Assembly: GCA_021018815.1 (NCBI GenBank)
Contig: JAITYX010000032.1
Span: 1,922,001-1,986,000, forward strand
DNA length: 64,000 nt
From: Talinum fruticosum
Taxonomy: Eukaryota > Streptophyta > Magnoliopsida > Caryophyllales > Talinaceae
Direction of reading: 5' to 3'
Shown here piece by piece: positions 35,320-46,000 of the stretch. The notes beneath the pieces are model-generated. The model saw nothing but the letters and a program-made list of their open reading frames with translations. It ran no database searches and was not told where the DNA came from. How positions within the stretch are numbered: position 1 is the first letter of the stretch; every line of letters starts with the position of its first letter. The position numbers were made by a program, and so were the translations under genes.

Positions 35320-36547
35320 GTATAATAACTAACAAGTAACCCTTCTCGTAAAAGTTTTATCTAAGTTATCTTCCATTAAAATAGAGATAATATAAAGACC
35401 AAATTTTACAATATAATCTGCTGCTTTATTACCCTTCAGTATTGATGATTAATAGAAACTTGATTACAATTTTTAATATAGCATTGTGCATCCTGAATAA
35501 GTGTCTGGATCTCTTAGAAATGATTAAAAAAATTATTCACGTAGTTTTAGATTAAAAATCTTATATTATATCTTAGTTTATTTATATTATAATAAACTTT
35601 GTACCATGGCAAGAATGGGAAATTATTTACCAGCTCAAATCACATCTTTGTCGAAAAAATTATACAAGGTCAATTGTTTGCATTATAGATCCTAGTAGGT
35701 AAGAGGACTCATACTGCAGCTAGAATTACAAGATTTAAAGAGGGGATAGACACCAATTGCAAGCTTTGTAATGAAAAAGGGCAAGAAGACAATGTTAGAG
35801 CGTATTTTCCAACCTATATTCACCTAAATTTTCACCTTTAGTTTAGCAGTCCAAGATTTCGTTTGTTTGATGAAATTGAAGGCCTGATCTACCTTAGAAG
35901 GTGCCTCTTCGTGACGACTTTACCAAAACCAACTGAAGCAGAAGAGTTCATATAGCCTTCAACCTGGCTTGGCCCTCTCATTGTGCTATAGTACCTTGCC
36001 ACTTTGCTTACATTTATGACCGTTGAGACCCTTCTTGTGATTATGAGGTTACCTATTCAGATTTGCAGGCATGAGTTTTCCTTCCATGACTGTCCCTTTT
36101 GGTATTTACAGTATCTATCGATGTTCAAATTAAGTTTTGGCTTACCTGTTGGCTTGGTTATAGTGATTTTCTTGCGGGAATGACAAAAATATTGCAATGG
36201 GATTCCTATTATCTCAATTTATATTCTATACTGCCTGATTTTCTGTCCCATTACCTGGTTACATGTCTGACTGCATGTTGTTGACATGTACTATAATATA
36301 TCTCTCAAGTGTTGGTTTATATCCATTATCAAAACCATTTTGCTTCCCTCACTTTTTTTGCTATCAATATGAAGTCACTATATCCTTTCATCAACAATTG
36401 CTTTACACTTGATTTTGGAGAAAAAATATTGGGTGTCTGACAAGACTTGTGTAGAATACTTCTCATTTATTACAATATTTTTGTCACTCTACCAATTTAA
36501 GTTATGATATTTGGACAAGCTCTTTGATGTGTTTAAATTACACCATG
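35320..36547. other. AT-rich intergenic, no gene seen
   Basis: No coding frame with family similarity and no clear repeat. It ends at the target duplication of the LTR element. Confidence 0.5.
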
Positions 36548-38305
36548 CATGTTGTCGGGAATTTAAGTGACTTGATGCGAAAATGTGATAGAATGTCTTG
36601 TGATAATCAGAAATTTGAACAAATAAATGAAGGTACTAAAATAATAAACACAAGGATTTTAACGTGGAAACCCAAATCGGGAGAAAATCATGATCAGCAC
36701 AAACAACCGATACTACTATTATAAGAGATTGTACAAGAAATGATCTCAATCCCGAGACCTTCCTAAAACCCAAAATTACTCAATTTCACTAAACTCTTCT
36801 TACAATAGCACACTCATCAATTGGACACCCCCAATTGACACCCCTAATTAGAATCCCCTCTAATTAGAACTCATTCATTTGATGAAATTTTACTGATTAG
36901 AGATGCCCTCCGAGGGCTCTCACCCGAGTGATCCTCTCACCCAACTTTTGTGTGTTTTCTCCTTACATTTTGACCACATCCTCGTTCCCTCATGTAAAGC
37001 CTTACGAGAGTTTATATACTAAACTCTCACTTGATGATGGGAAATCCTCACTAACTTGCTGCCCACTCACCAAGTAATTACTCCACAAAATGCTCCACTA
37101 AAATCACTACTAAAGGAACCACTTTTAACGACGAGTCTTTAATGAAGGTTAAAAGGACAAACCATCATGAATATTGGACCAGTGACGTTTTGTTAATAAA
37201 GACACTTTTTAACACATACGACAACAGCTTCTAATGTAAGAACCGTCATTATAGGTTTTCGAAACATTTAATGACGGTTCTATTAACGTAACCGTCGTCA
37301 TATGTTTTTCGGATCGGCTTAAAATGCAATCTGCCGTTTTCACGCCCACTTACAACACTCTCGGTCTTATCGCTTTTACAGCCTTTTCTCTCCTCCACGA
37401 ACCTCCTCATCAAATCTAGAATTCGTTCCTCGCTGCTAGTCGATTTGAATTGGTAAGCATCTTCTTACTATCGCCATCTATATCACTTCTTTCTTAATCT
37501 TTCATTTCTTTATAATTTCATCTTATTTCTTTTAAGTGTAAATCTCCTCAAATTCTCGCTGTCAAGCCTCTCCTCACCCTCCCGTTGTCGGTTCTTAGGT
37601 ATGAATCTCTATCATCTCTTATTTTTCGCTTTAAGTTATTTAAGAAATTGTTTTATAGTTAAATGTTGAATGTATTTGCGGTAATTATGTAAATATTAAG
37701 AATGTGGGTAATGTTTAAGATTGCTTGAAATGTTGAATCTTTGTTGAAATGTTGAATATTGAGAATGTGGGTAACATTTGTTTAGTTTATTAAGTTGGAA
37801 ATTCGTGAAATGTTTGAGATTTTGAGAAATGGGTTTAAGAGTTTAGGATTTGTGGTAATTATCGCAAAATATGATAGGTAAGGATGGTAGATCAAAAGAA
37901 TGCATCCAAATTTGTTTAGGGTTAGTTTTTAGAGAAATAAAAATATAATTTGGATATAGGGTCATCCCCAAAAACCTTCTCATAAAGATAAATTTGTATC
38001 CAAATTTGTTTATTTTGATGAGGTGATGTTGGGGTGAACTCATTCATCCAACTATTGAAATTAGTATCCAAATATGGTTAGAGTTTAGAGAAATAAAAAT
38101 ATTTATGGTTTAGGGTTTGAGAAAATAGAAAAATTTGTGATTATATATTCAAGGATATAAATGTGAAAATGTAAAAAATTGCAAATGTATTTGAATATAA
38201 GGATCTCCCCAAATACTTGTCATAAAGATAAATTTGTTATCAAATTTATTTATTTTGATGAGTTGAAGTTGAGGGTGGACTAATTTATCCAATTACCAAA
38301 ATTTA

Positions 38306-38681
38306 TTTATTATACATGATCATAAACTAAAGACTATGATTTTTTTTTTAAGTTTACGTAATTCATAAGACAATAATGAAATATGAATGAAACATTGAGG
38401 CCACCGGCCAATTTCCTTAACGACGCAAGATATAACAGGAACTAGAATTCTCTTGTTGTAATTAATAACGAGGTCAATTTTACAAGACAAAATATGGAGT
38501 GTACATGAAACATAGGCCGATCCACAAATAAGGATAGAAGGATCAAAGAGTCAAACGGAAACAAAAAGATCATCAACAAAGGGGTTGGCATCAACATTTC
38601 ATTCATAATTTTATTATTGTCTTATGAATTATGTAAACTTAAACAAAAATCATGTCTAATTTATGATAAATGTATAATACA
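38306..38681. repeat. Foldback repeat (partial copy)
   Basis: Arms of about 90 bp (38306-38395 and 38590-38681) are inverted copies: aagtttacgtaattcataag on the left pairs with cttatgaattatgtaaactt on the right. It is a shorter relative of the 38969-39540 hairpin, lacking part of the inner stem. Confidence 0.8.
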
Positions 38682-38695
38682 TCAAAATTGAAAAC

Positions 38696-38701
<6 letters not shown>

Positions 38702-38760
<59 letters not shown>
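38702..38760. repeat. (TA)n microsatellite
   Basis: 59 bp of almost pure TA inside the CACTA element, next to the first foldback. A shorter run with a (GT)n neighbour lies at about 39567-39616. Confidence 0.95.
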
Positions 38761-38764
<4 letters not shown>

Positions 38765-38968
38765 TTAAGGATGAAAATGGCGAAAATATATATATATATG
38801 AAAATGTAAATAAAATTGAAAATATTTTTGGATATATGGATCTCCCCAAATACTTGTCATAAAGATAAATTTGTTATCAAATTTATTTATTTTGATGAGT
38901 TGAAGTTGGGGGTGGACTCATTTATCCAATTACCTAAATTTACGGTTTTCTTTTTGGGTGTAAGTTTG

Positions 38969-39540
38969 TTGTATTATACATGATTGTAAACTAGAGTACA
39001 TGATTTTTTTAAGTTTACGTAAAGACAATAATGAATATCAATGAAACATTCAGGTCATCCATTTATTTTTCTTTAACAACCTAAGACGTAACTAGAACCG
39101 GAGTTCCTATAACTCTTATTGACTTTAACAATAAGACCGAATTCACTAGGTAAGACATAGAGTGTATGTGTAGCGTGGGTCATTACACAAATAAAGAAAA
39201 AAAAAGGGTAAAGGATTCATCGGAGAAAAAGGTGATAAACAATAGGGAATTATTAGTAGTTTTGTGATTGTTTAGAACCTTTCTCTCCGATGAATCCTTT
39301 GTCCTTTTCCTTTCTTCGTGTACCGACCCACGCTGCATATAGACTCTATGTCTTACCTAGTAAATCCGACCTCATTGCTAAAGTCAATAATGGTTATGAA
39401 AACTCCGGTTCTACTTATGTCTTGGGTTGTTAAAGTGAATTAAAAGGATAACCTCAACATTTTATTCAATATTAATTTGTCTTATGCATTATATAAAATT
39501 TTAAATAAAATCATGTCTACTTTATGATAATGTATAATAC
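38969..39540. repeat. Long hairpin with ~270-bp arms
   Basis: Left arm 38969 to about 39242, right arm about 39268-39540, loop about 25 bp. Matching pieces include aaaggattcatcggaga with its complement tctccgatgaatccttt, and ctaggtaagacatagagt with its complement around 39338-39363. Transcription in either direction would give a long imperfect double strand. Confidence 0.85.
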
Positions 39541-39575
39541 ATCAAAATTCAAGTAAAAAGGAAACTATATGTGTG

Positions 39576-39620
<45 letters not shown>

Positions 39621-39769
39621 ACAATTGGAAGCAAAAAATTCTTTAAATGGGAAGAAAGGTATGGGCTTTATTGAGGGAGTTGGTAATAGAATAATTCTTT
39701 GGACTTAACTCTTTCCTTCGAATATAGCGAAAATGAGTTACGTGAGTATTTCCTGCTGGTTACGAGAAA

Positions 39770-39997
39770 TTGTGCCTACGCTTAAATAAGGACCGTGCCG
39801 AGAAAGCCGTTGTTGCCAATTGCTGCTCGTCTCTCGTTGCGAAGACATTCTACAATCTTTTGATTGATGATGCTATGGAGTTATATTTTATAGACTTTGA
39901 TGAAGCTCATGCTCTCAAAGAAGTCGTGTTGCGTTTGGACTGGGACCTCCTTGAAGCGTGGGTAGAGCGCCACTTTGACCAACTTGTAGAAATCTAG
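39770..39997 (+). CDS. Unidentified short frame in the CACTA element
   Basis: A 75-codon frame with an ordinary protein composition (leucine-, acidic- and basic-rich; contains LDWDLLEAWVERHFDQLVE). A further open run of Ser/Gly/Pro-rich codons follows in another frame (around 40000-40165). I do not recognise it. It could be a piece of a captured host gene or the remnant of a CACTA accessory protein. No splice signals were firmly identified. Confidence 0.25.
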   Translation: MCLRLNKDRAEKAVVANCCSSLVAKTFYNLLIDDAMELYFIDFDEAHALKEVVLRLDWDLLEAWVERHFDQLVEI

Positions 39998-40540
39998 GCA
40001 AGCAATTCACACTCATCGGCAAGTGACGCAGTGGGCGGAGGCACCACTTCAAGCATGGGCTCATCGTCTTCTCCCCCGGAGAGCAGTGAATCTGTGGAAG
40101 GCCCTTTCTCTTATTCATCTCTCGGTCCGAAGGAACTTATTGAAGGAGAAGGGGAGAAACCTCCATAAGGAAAAAAAGAGGGACCTCCCTAAGAAGAAGT
40201 GGTTGTCAACCTCTACCCCTACACGAACTTCAATGATGCAATACATAAGAGGAGCATCACTTTAGGGTAATGACTAATGAAATAGAGATTGCTCGTGAGG
40301 ACCAAGAACTATATTACTTTCCGCATTTTCTGCGGCACTTCGTTATTCTCTTGCACTTATGTTGTTCTCAGGTCATTTATTTTCCTAAAGTGATCCTTTT
40401 GTAATAGATTTAGTTATGTGAGCTCACTCTTGATAGGTTCGTGGGCGAGATTATTGAGTTTTTATGTTGTCCACTTCTTTGTATATTCCTTTTTCAATAC
40501 TTATGTAAAAAAAAGAGATTGTTGGTGAGATGTCTCGTTT

Positions 40541-40735
40541 ATGTATTCCTTTTCAGGAAGAGAGATGTGATATTATATTTTAATGACTATATTGCTTGTT
40601 TGGGGTTCGTGCAAAGGTAGCATGGACCGCAAATATGATGTATTATGTTGCACGAGACTACCTATGCAACAATTCCAAACAAGCAATATAGTCATAAAAA
40701 CATATCACATCTCTCTTCCTGAAAAGGAATACACA
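40541..40735. repeat. Near-perfect inverted repeat, ~62-bp arms
   Basis: Left arm 40541-40603 (contains ttccttttcaggaagaga and tgactatattgcttgtttgg) pairs with right arm 40675-40735 (ccaaacaagcaatatagtca and tctcttcctgaaaaggaa). The loop is about 70 bp and itself contains gtgcaa/ttgcac pairing. Lies in the right third of the CACTA element. Confidence 0.9.
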
Positions 40736-41596
40736 AACAGAAATTCTTGTATTATTGGAAGTTCTTGTATTTATGTTGGAAAATTGAGGTTGTTGGTTTG
40801 TTGTCTGTGTAAGTTGTGATGTATTTTGGAATGTATTTTGTACAAGTGGGACGGAAAATACAAAAAAAAAAAACTATTAAAAAATACGAGACTTATTACG
40901 ACGGTTCTTACATTACAACTCGTCTTCATAAGCCTCGAAACAATTTGGCTTTCAGGCGGGACCTATGACGATGGTTCGTTAGATAGAACCGTCGTCATAT
41001 GTAAATATATAGACATCTATGACAACGGTTATTATGTGAGAACCGTTATCATAGGTGATCTTTACTACGGTTGTTGAACCGTAGTTAAAAATGTTACATA
41101 CAACGACAATCACATACACGACGCCTCGTTAACCGTCGTTAAATGTCATTTTTAACCGTAGTTAAAAGTGGTTCCCGTAGTAGTGAATGTTGCCCACTTT
41201 CCCTTAATGAACAGGATTAAGTCCCCTTAATTCCGCCAAACTCACACGTGAAACCCACTTGATTTTCTCTAAAACTTGCTCAAGAAATATTCCAAAAACT
41301 GCCCCCACAACTCCACGAAGACAACTGAAAAATAGTCTCTCAACTAAGGTCCCGTAACCAACGTAATGATTTGGCATGGTCGTGCCAAGACTAGGCACGA
41401 TCGTGCGATGCTGGCATGCCAATACTACAAGGCACGGGCACAACCGTGCCCTCTCTCTGGACACCTCTTGCGTCTTTGATTGCTTCGCGGCTTGGTTTGG
41501 CACGGTTCGGTTGGCACGGACATGACAACTTTATGCTTGCACGTGCCACTTCTTGTAAGCAATATTGTTAGGATTTGAGACATTCCTAACACATGT

Positions 41597-43007
41597 AATT
41601 GTACATTTTACCATGAACAGTATTGTTAGAACAATTGTTAGGTGAATGAACCAACGAGCTTTGATGTTGGTTCCAAGGCTTTTATACATACCAACTCCTG
41701 TGGGAAATGACAAATTTTCAGAAATAACTTCTAGCTCCCACGTAATCATGTGCTCCCGATGGCTATGATGATCCATCATTCAACAAGTTCCTTCACTTTG
41801 TTGACGGTACCTAAGTTGGAATACGCAAGGTGCCAAGAGGAACAAACTTTTAGCTGAAATTATATATATTGTTAATACATACGAGTTTGATATTATGTTG
41901 CTTATTAAAATTATGGTCAATAATTCGAATGCTGACATGATAGTTAACAATTCAATTTTGATAAACATGAAATCGTTCACACAGCTTAACCATGCACGTG
42001 GTATTTGGGCCTCATGGAACACCGATAATGTTTTTTTGACATACCTTGTTGAAGAAAGATCAAGCAATTTATCTCTATGTTAAATATAGATTGACTAATA
42101 TAAAATTTATCGTATCCAGTGTCTATGGACCGACCTAGAAAAGAATTAAGTAAGCCATAGGGGAGTTACACATATTATAAAATCTATTAATGAGCATGGA
42201 AATGATAATACAACAAAGTTTTCTATAATATATTTTTATTTAACAATAATAATATTTTTTGAACTTACACATATTATTTTAATGATTACGAATAGGGGGT
42301 GCAAGTGTGCGGACCCAACTCATGATCCCTTATTATGAGCTGAAATCTTGAAAATTTTGCCATGTCAATCTTGTGGCAAGGTCATGTCATGCTCATTAAT
42401 ATATTCGAGTCGAGTTCGAGCTTATAAAATTTGGATTCGTGAGCTTCACAAGTTTAAACGAGCAAAACATTTTTTTTCCCGAGGAAACAAGCAAGACACA
42501 AAACCGTGTTTTTATATAAAGACACATATCACTTCTCTAAAAATAACGTAAAAGCTTGTTCTTACTTATAACATTATAACACTATTATCATTTTATCCAA
42601 AAGCATTATAAAATAATACTCGATAAATATGCAAGGTCACAATTAAATAATACAATTAAATCTGAAAAGATTTTGATTGGAATACGATATCCCAAATTAA
42701 TTTGAAGCATGATAATCGAGGAAGAGAAGAGAAAGGAGTCGATAGTGACGTGGTTTAGATATGATCATTGACAAAGCATACCGAAGATATCATTAGAGTA
42801 CTAAAACAAGATGACCAAACCAAAGATATCATGATTTTATTTCCCTCTTTAATTTAACCAAAAAAGAAAAGACAAATGTAAAATAAATAATAATAATTCC
42901 ACCATTTCACGAAATTGCTTATTAATACATAATGACAGACGATCAATTTCACATTTCAGCATCTTCCCACAATTTTCTCTCTCATCAACGGTCGTCTCTG
43001 ATCAACG
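41597..43007. other. AT-rich intergenic and BCE2 promoter region
   Basis: No gene seen. The last ~50 bases before the ATG at 43008 are pyrimidine-rich and look like the 5'UTR of the BCE2 gene. No confident TATA box was picked. Confidence 0.45.
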
Positions 43008-46000
43008 ATGGTCGTAATCCGACGGCTGTGGCTGAGGCGGCCTCTCAGCTCTGCCTTTTGCCGCGGTCTCTCTCATTACTCTCCGGCGCCGGCGACCGTG
43101 GGGTCTGACCTCAGGCGACCTTTGTTAAGGTTCTTCTCTCGGGTAGCGTCGTCTCGAGTGTCTAAGCCAAGTGATCGAGTTAGTCTCTCTCCTTTGTACT
43201 TGGTTCAATTAGGTTGATTGCTCAATTTTGTGGTTATTGACGCAATTATTTGATGCATTGATGATTACTTTGGAAAATTCGGTGGATTTAGTTAGGAATG
43301 GTGATTGGTAAGAGCATGAGTCGAAATGGGTGAGTGTGAAGCGCAAACTATTTGGCAATTATTGTGTGCTCCAATTTATAGCGCTGCATCCATTCATCCT
43401 GGGGTAAAAATTGATTAAGTCGAATTCGGCTTATTTATCAGGTTGTTATAAGTTGAAAGTTTTCAATCGTAAGCTGAAAACTTTGCAAGCTGATGCTGAT
43501 CATTCTTCCACGGAAGCTCATTGATGTTTCCGCCCGAAATTTCATCTGTCGTTCTTTTTAACTTTTTTTTCCTGATTGTCATGTTAAGGTTATTTTCTTT
43601 CCATATTTTTTCCCTTCTATTTTCAACTAAACTATAAATTTATAGCTGCAGACTGCATTCAGCTTCTTCCGGCTTATTCCATTTTTTAGTTTCTTCTAAG
43701 TTATAGTTTCTGATTCCATACAGCTGCTAGCTGAAAATTTTTCCAAGGTTATGTTTAAAAGTTCTTAAATCTTTTAAAAAGTGGATACCCATAAAGTTCA
43801 AGCAACAGTAACTAAATCCCAAAAATTTGAATGTGGATACCCTTGTAAATTTTCAGGATCCTCCACATTTTTTATTAAATTCGTTTTCCGATCCAAACCA
43901 ATGGGTCCTATAACTGTTTAGTTTGCTTCTTTGTCCTTTTTAACGTCAAATCCCGTCTAGATTTTGTTTTTTTTTTTTGTCTATTTTCTGATTTTTTTAA
44001 ATAATACATACATAATTCTTATAACTGTATTGGATGGAAGTTGTTAGTTAGCAAATAATCCAAAGAAATCATCATGAATTGTTTGGTTAAAAGTTTTATC
44101 CCCCTTGAATTCATGATTCTCATTTTATAGATGATGCTTTTCAGAGAGTTTGCATTATGCTTGTTTGACATGTCAATGTGGGCAGGCTGTGATTTGTGAA
44201 GTGCTCTAACCTAAGTTAATCTATTTATTGAATGGATTAGCAGGTCTTCAATCTGATTGACTAATGAAATAAGTTGATTTTGCTCCTATTGCATCTACGT
44301 GTTAAAATTCTCATTTACAAAAATATTTTTGACTTCTGACCTTTCTTCTTGGGGATTGGAAGAGGGGATGGAGGGGAGCAGAAAGCACATTCGACGATCT
44401 AAGATTCTTATCATCAGATATTTGGTTTCATCAAATCTCAAATCAACATGCATATCCTATTCCTAGTGGAGCTATTTCATTGGTTGATGTGGTTTCTTGG
44501 TTGATCCTATCTGCAAGTTGAGTTGCTATAATATGTTTGCTCCATCTGAGCAAATATTTTCATGCGCTCGTATATGAATTTTAATCTTTTATTTAATGGT
44601 ATATGCAGCTAAGTCTACACTATTTTTTCAATGGCCGTTGCTACACAAGCCATGCTGCTGTTGATAATCAAGTAGATGGGATCATTGATGTACCATTGGC
44701 CCAGACAGGAGAAGGTATTGCTGAATGCGAACTTCTCAAGTGGTTTGTACAGGAGGTGAGTCTCAGTTGACTAATCTTATGTGTTCCCTCATAAATTTCA
44801 GTTGGTTACAAATTTTAGTTGAAAAGCTATATATCAGGAAGTGATCTTCCTTTCGCTCTTTGACTAGGGGCTGTATTTTATTAGTCTGGCTCATTGAACA
44901 CAGTTTATTTACAGAAACAGTAAAAAGCTAATAGACTTCTCAGTGGATATGCTGTTCGGTTAAGTCATTGACATGCAGAAAAATATGCAGCTAGGACATT
45001 TGATCCTATCTCATACAGCTTTATGGAAGCCATATATCTTGTGGACTATGGAGTGTATGAGATGATAGTTTTGGAGGCCAACTTATTTTAGGATTTGCTG
45101 ACTGCACAATGACCATGTTTAGGGTTGCATTTTAAGTGCTCTGAAATGGCTTTTAGAGCTACTTTGAGCTTGGCTAGGTAAAGGAAGGACGACAAAAACC
45201 CAGTTCACTTGCTGAAGTATGGTCTGGGGAGATGGATCCCTCTAAACTTTCTTGTGTTATTTGGAACATTGAGGGAAAGGCTAAAATAGGATCTAAAATT
45301 ATGATTATTTAAGAAAGGAGAAATATCAAGTAAGTATGGTTTACTTTCCTTTAAAATCCCACCAAACTGGAAGAAAATATGTGGGAATTATTTGTTTCAG
45401 AATAAACCGTTTTGAGTTTTAACTTAAGTCTCCAAACCTTGCAAAATGATTACTAGGTCCATCTCTGTTGCCATCATTTCCTCCATCCAATTACACTGTT
45501 GTTGAGGATAGTATACCAGATGGCACTATCATAATGCCCCCCTCCTGTCTACGTCTTTTGTTGTGTAGTAGGTTTTATGGCTGTATTCTTTATAGTTGTA
45601 CGGCTGTAAGGAGTTGTAAACAACTTGAATGAGTTGTAGACAATTTTAAGGAGATGGAAGATAGTTGTAAGGTTAGTTATAAGCAGTTGTAAGTAGTTGT
45701 AAGGCTAGAAGCTAAACCTAAAAAGAACAGGGCCTAAATGATGTTTAGCAAGGTTGTATCAAAATAGCTTTTCTGAGTTAAGATTGCATACCTCTACCCC
45801 CTCCTGTCCCCACGGTAAACATTTTTCCTAGGTGGGATTCTATGATATTTTATTCGGTTATGCTTGTGTGTTAAGTGGGGGCGATTTAATTGTTTCGTAC
45901 CTCACAATCTTCGCTTTTGCAGGGGATCAAGTTGAAGAGTTTCAACCACTTTGTGAGGTTCAAAGTGATAAAGCTACAATTGAAATTACTAGCCGTTATA

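Larger units (their letters stand above)
37943..38936 (+). repeat. ~100-bp direct repeat, three dispersed copies inside the CACTA element
   Basis: Copies at about 37943-38063, 38191-38300 and 38829-38936. Each contains cataaagataaatttg followed by atttatttattttgatgag (or a near variant) and ends at atccaa. The second and third are closest to each other. Confidence 0.85.
37105..41185. mobile_element. Non-autonomous CACTA (En/Spm) transposon
   Basis: 4081 bp. The left end is CACTACTAAAGGAACCACTT and the right end, reverse-complemented, is CACTACTACGGGAACCACTT, so the termini match over at least 18 of 20 bases. A 3-bp target duplication AAT flanks it (37102-37104 and 41186-41188). Subterminal repeats with the core ACCGTCGTCATATG lie near both ends (37288 and 40991 regions), along with many variants of AACGACGGTT. 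No transposase reading frame is present. The interior is unusually rich in hairpins and repeats (separate entries). Confidence 0.93.
36553..41591. mobile_element. LTR (solo LTR or very small LTR element) split by a CACTA insertion
   Basis: Begins TGTCGGGAAT and ends ATTCCTAACA (TG...CA with imperfect inverted ends), flanked by a perfect 5-bp duplication CATGT (36548-36552 and 41592-41596). Removing the CACTA element leaves about 955 bp. The left part contains aaataataaacacaaggatt and ttaacgtggaaaccc, a motif common in plant LTRs. The right part has repeated ggcacg words. No primer-binding site, gag or pol is present, so a solo LTR is most likely. Confidence 0.75.

Noticed and set aside
37843..38043. 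66-codon minus-strand frame in the CACTA element
   Set aside because: Lies in the triplicated non-coding repeat; not conserved between the copies.
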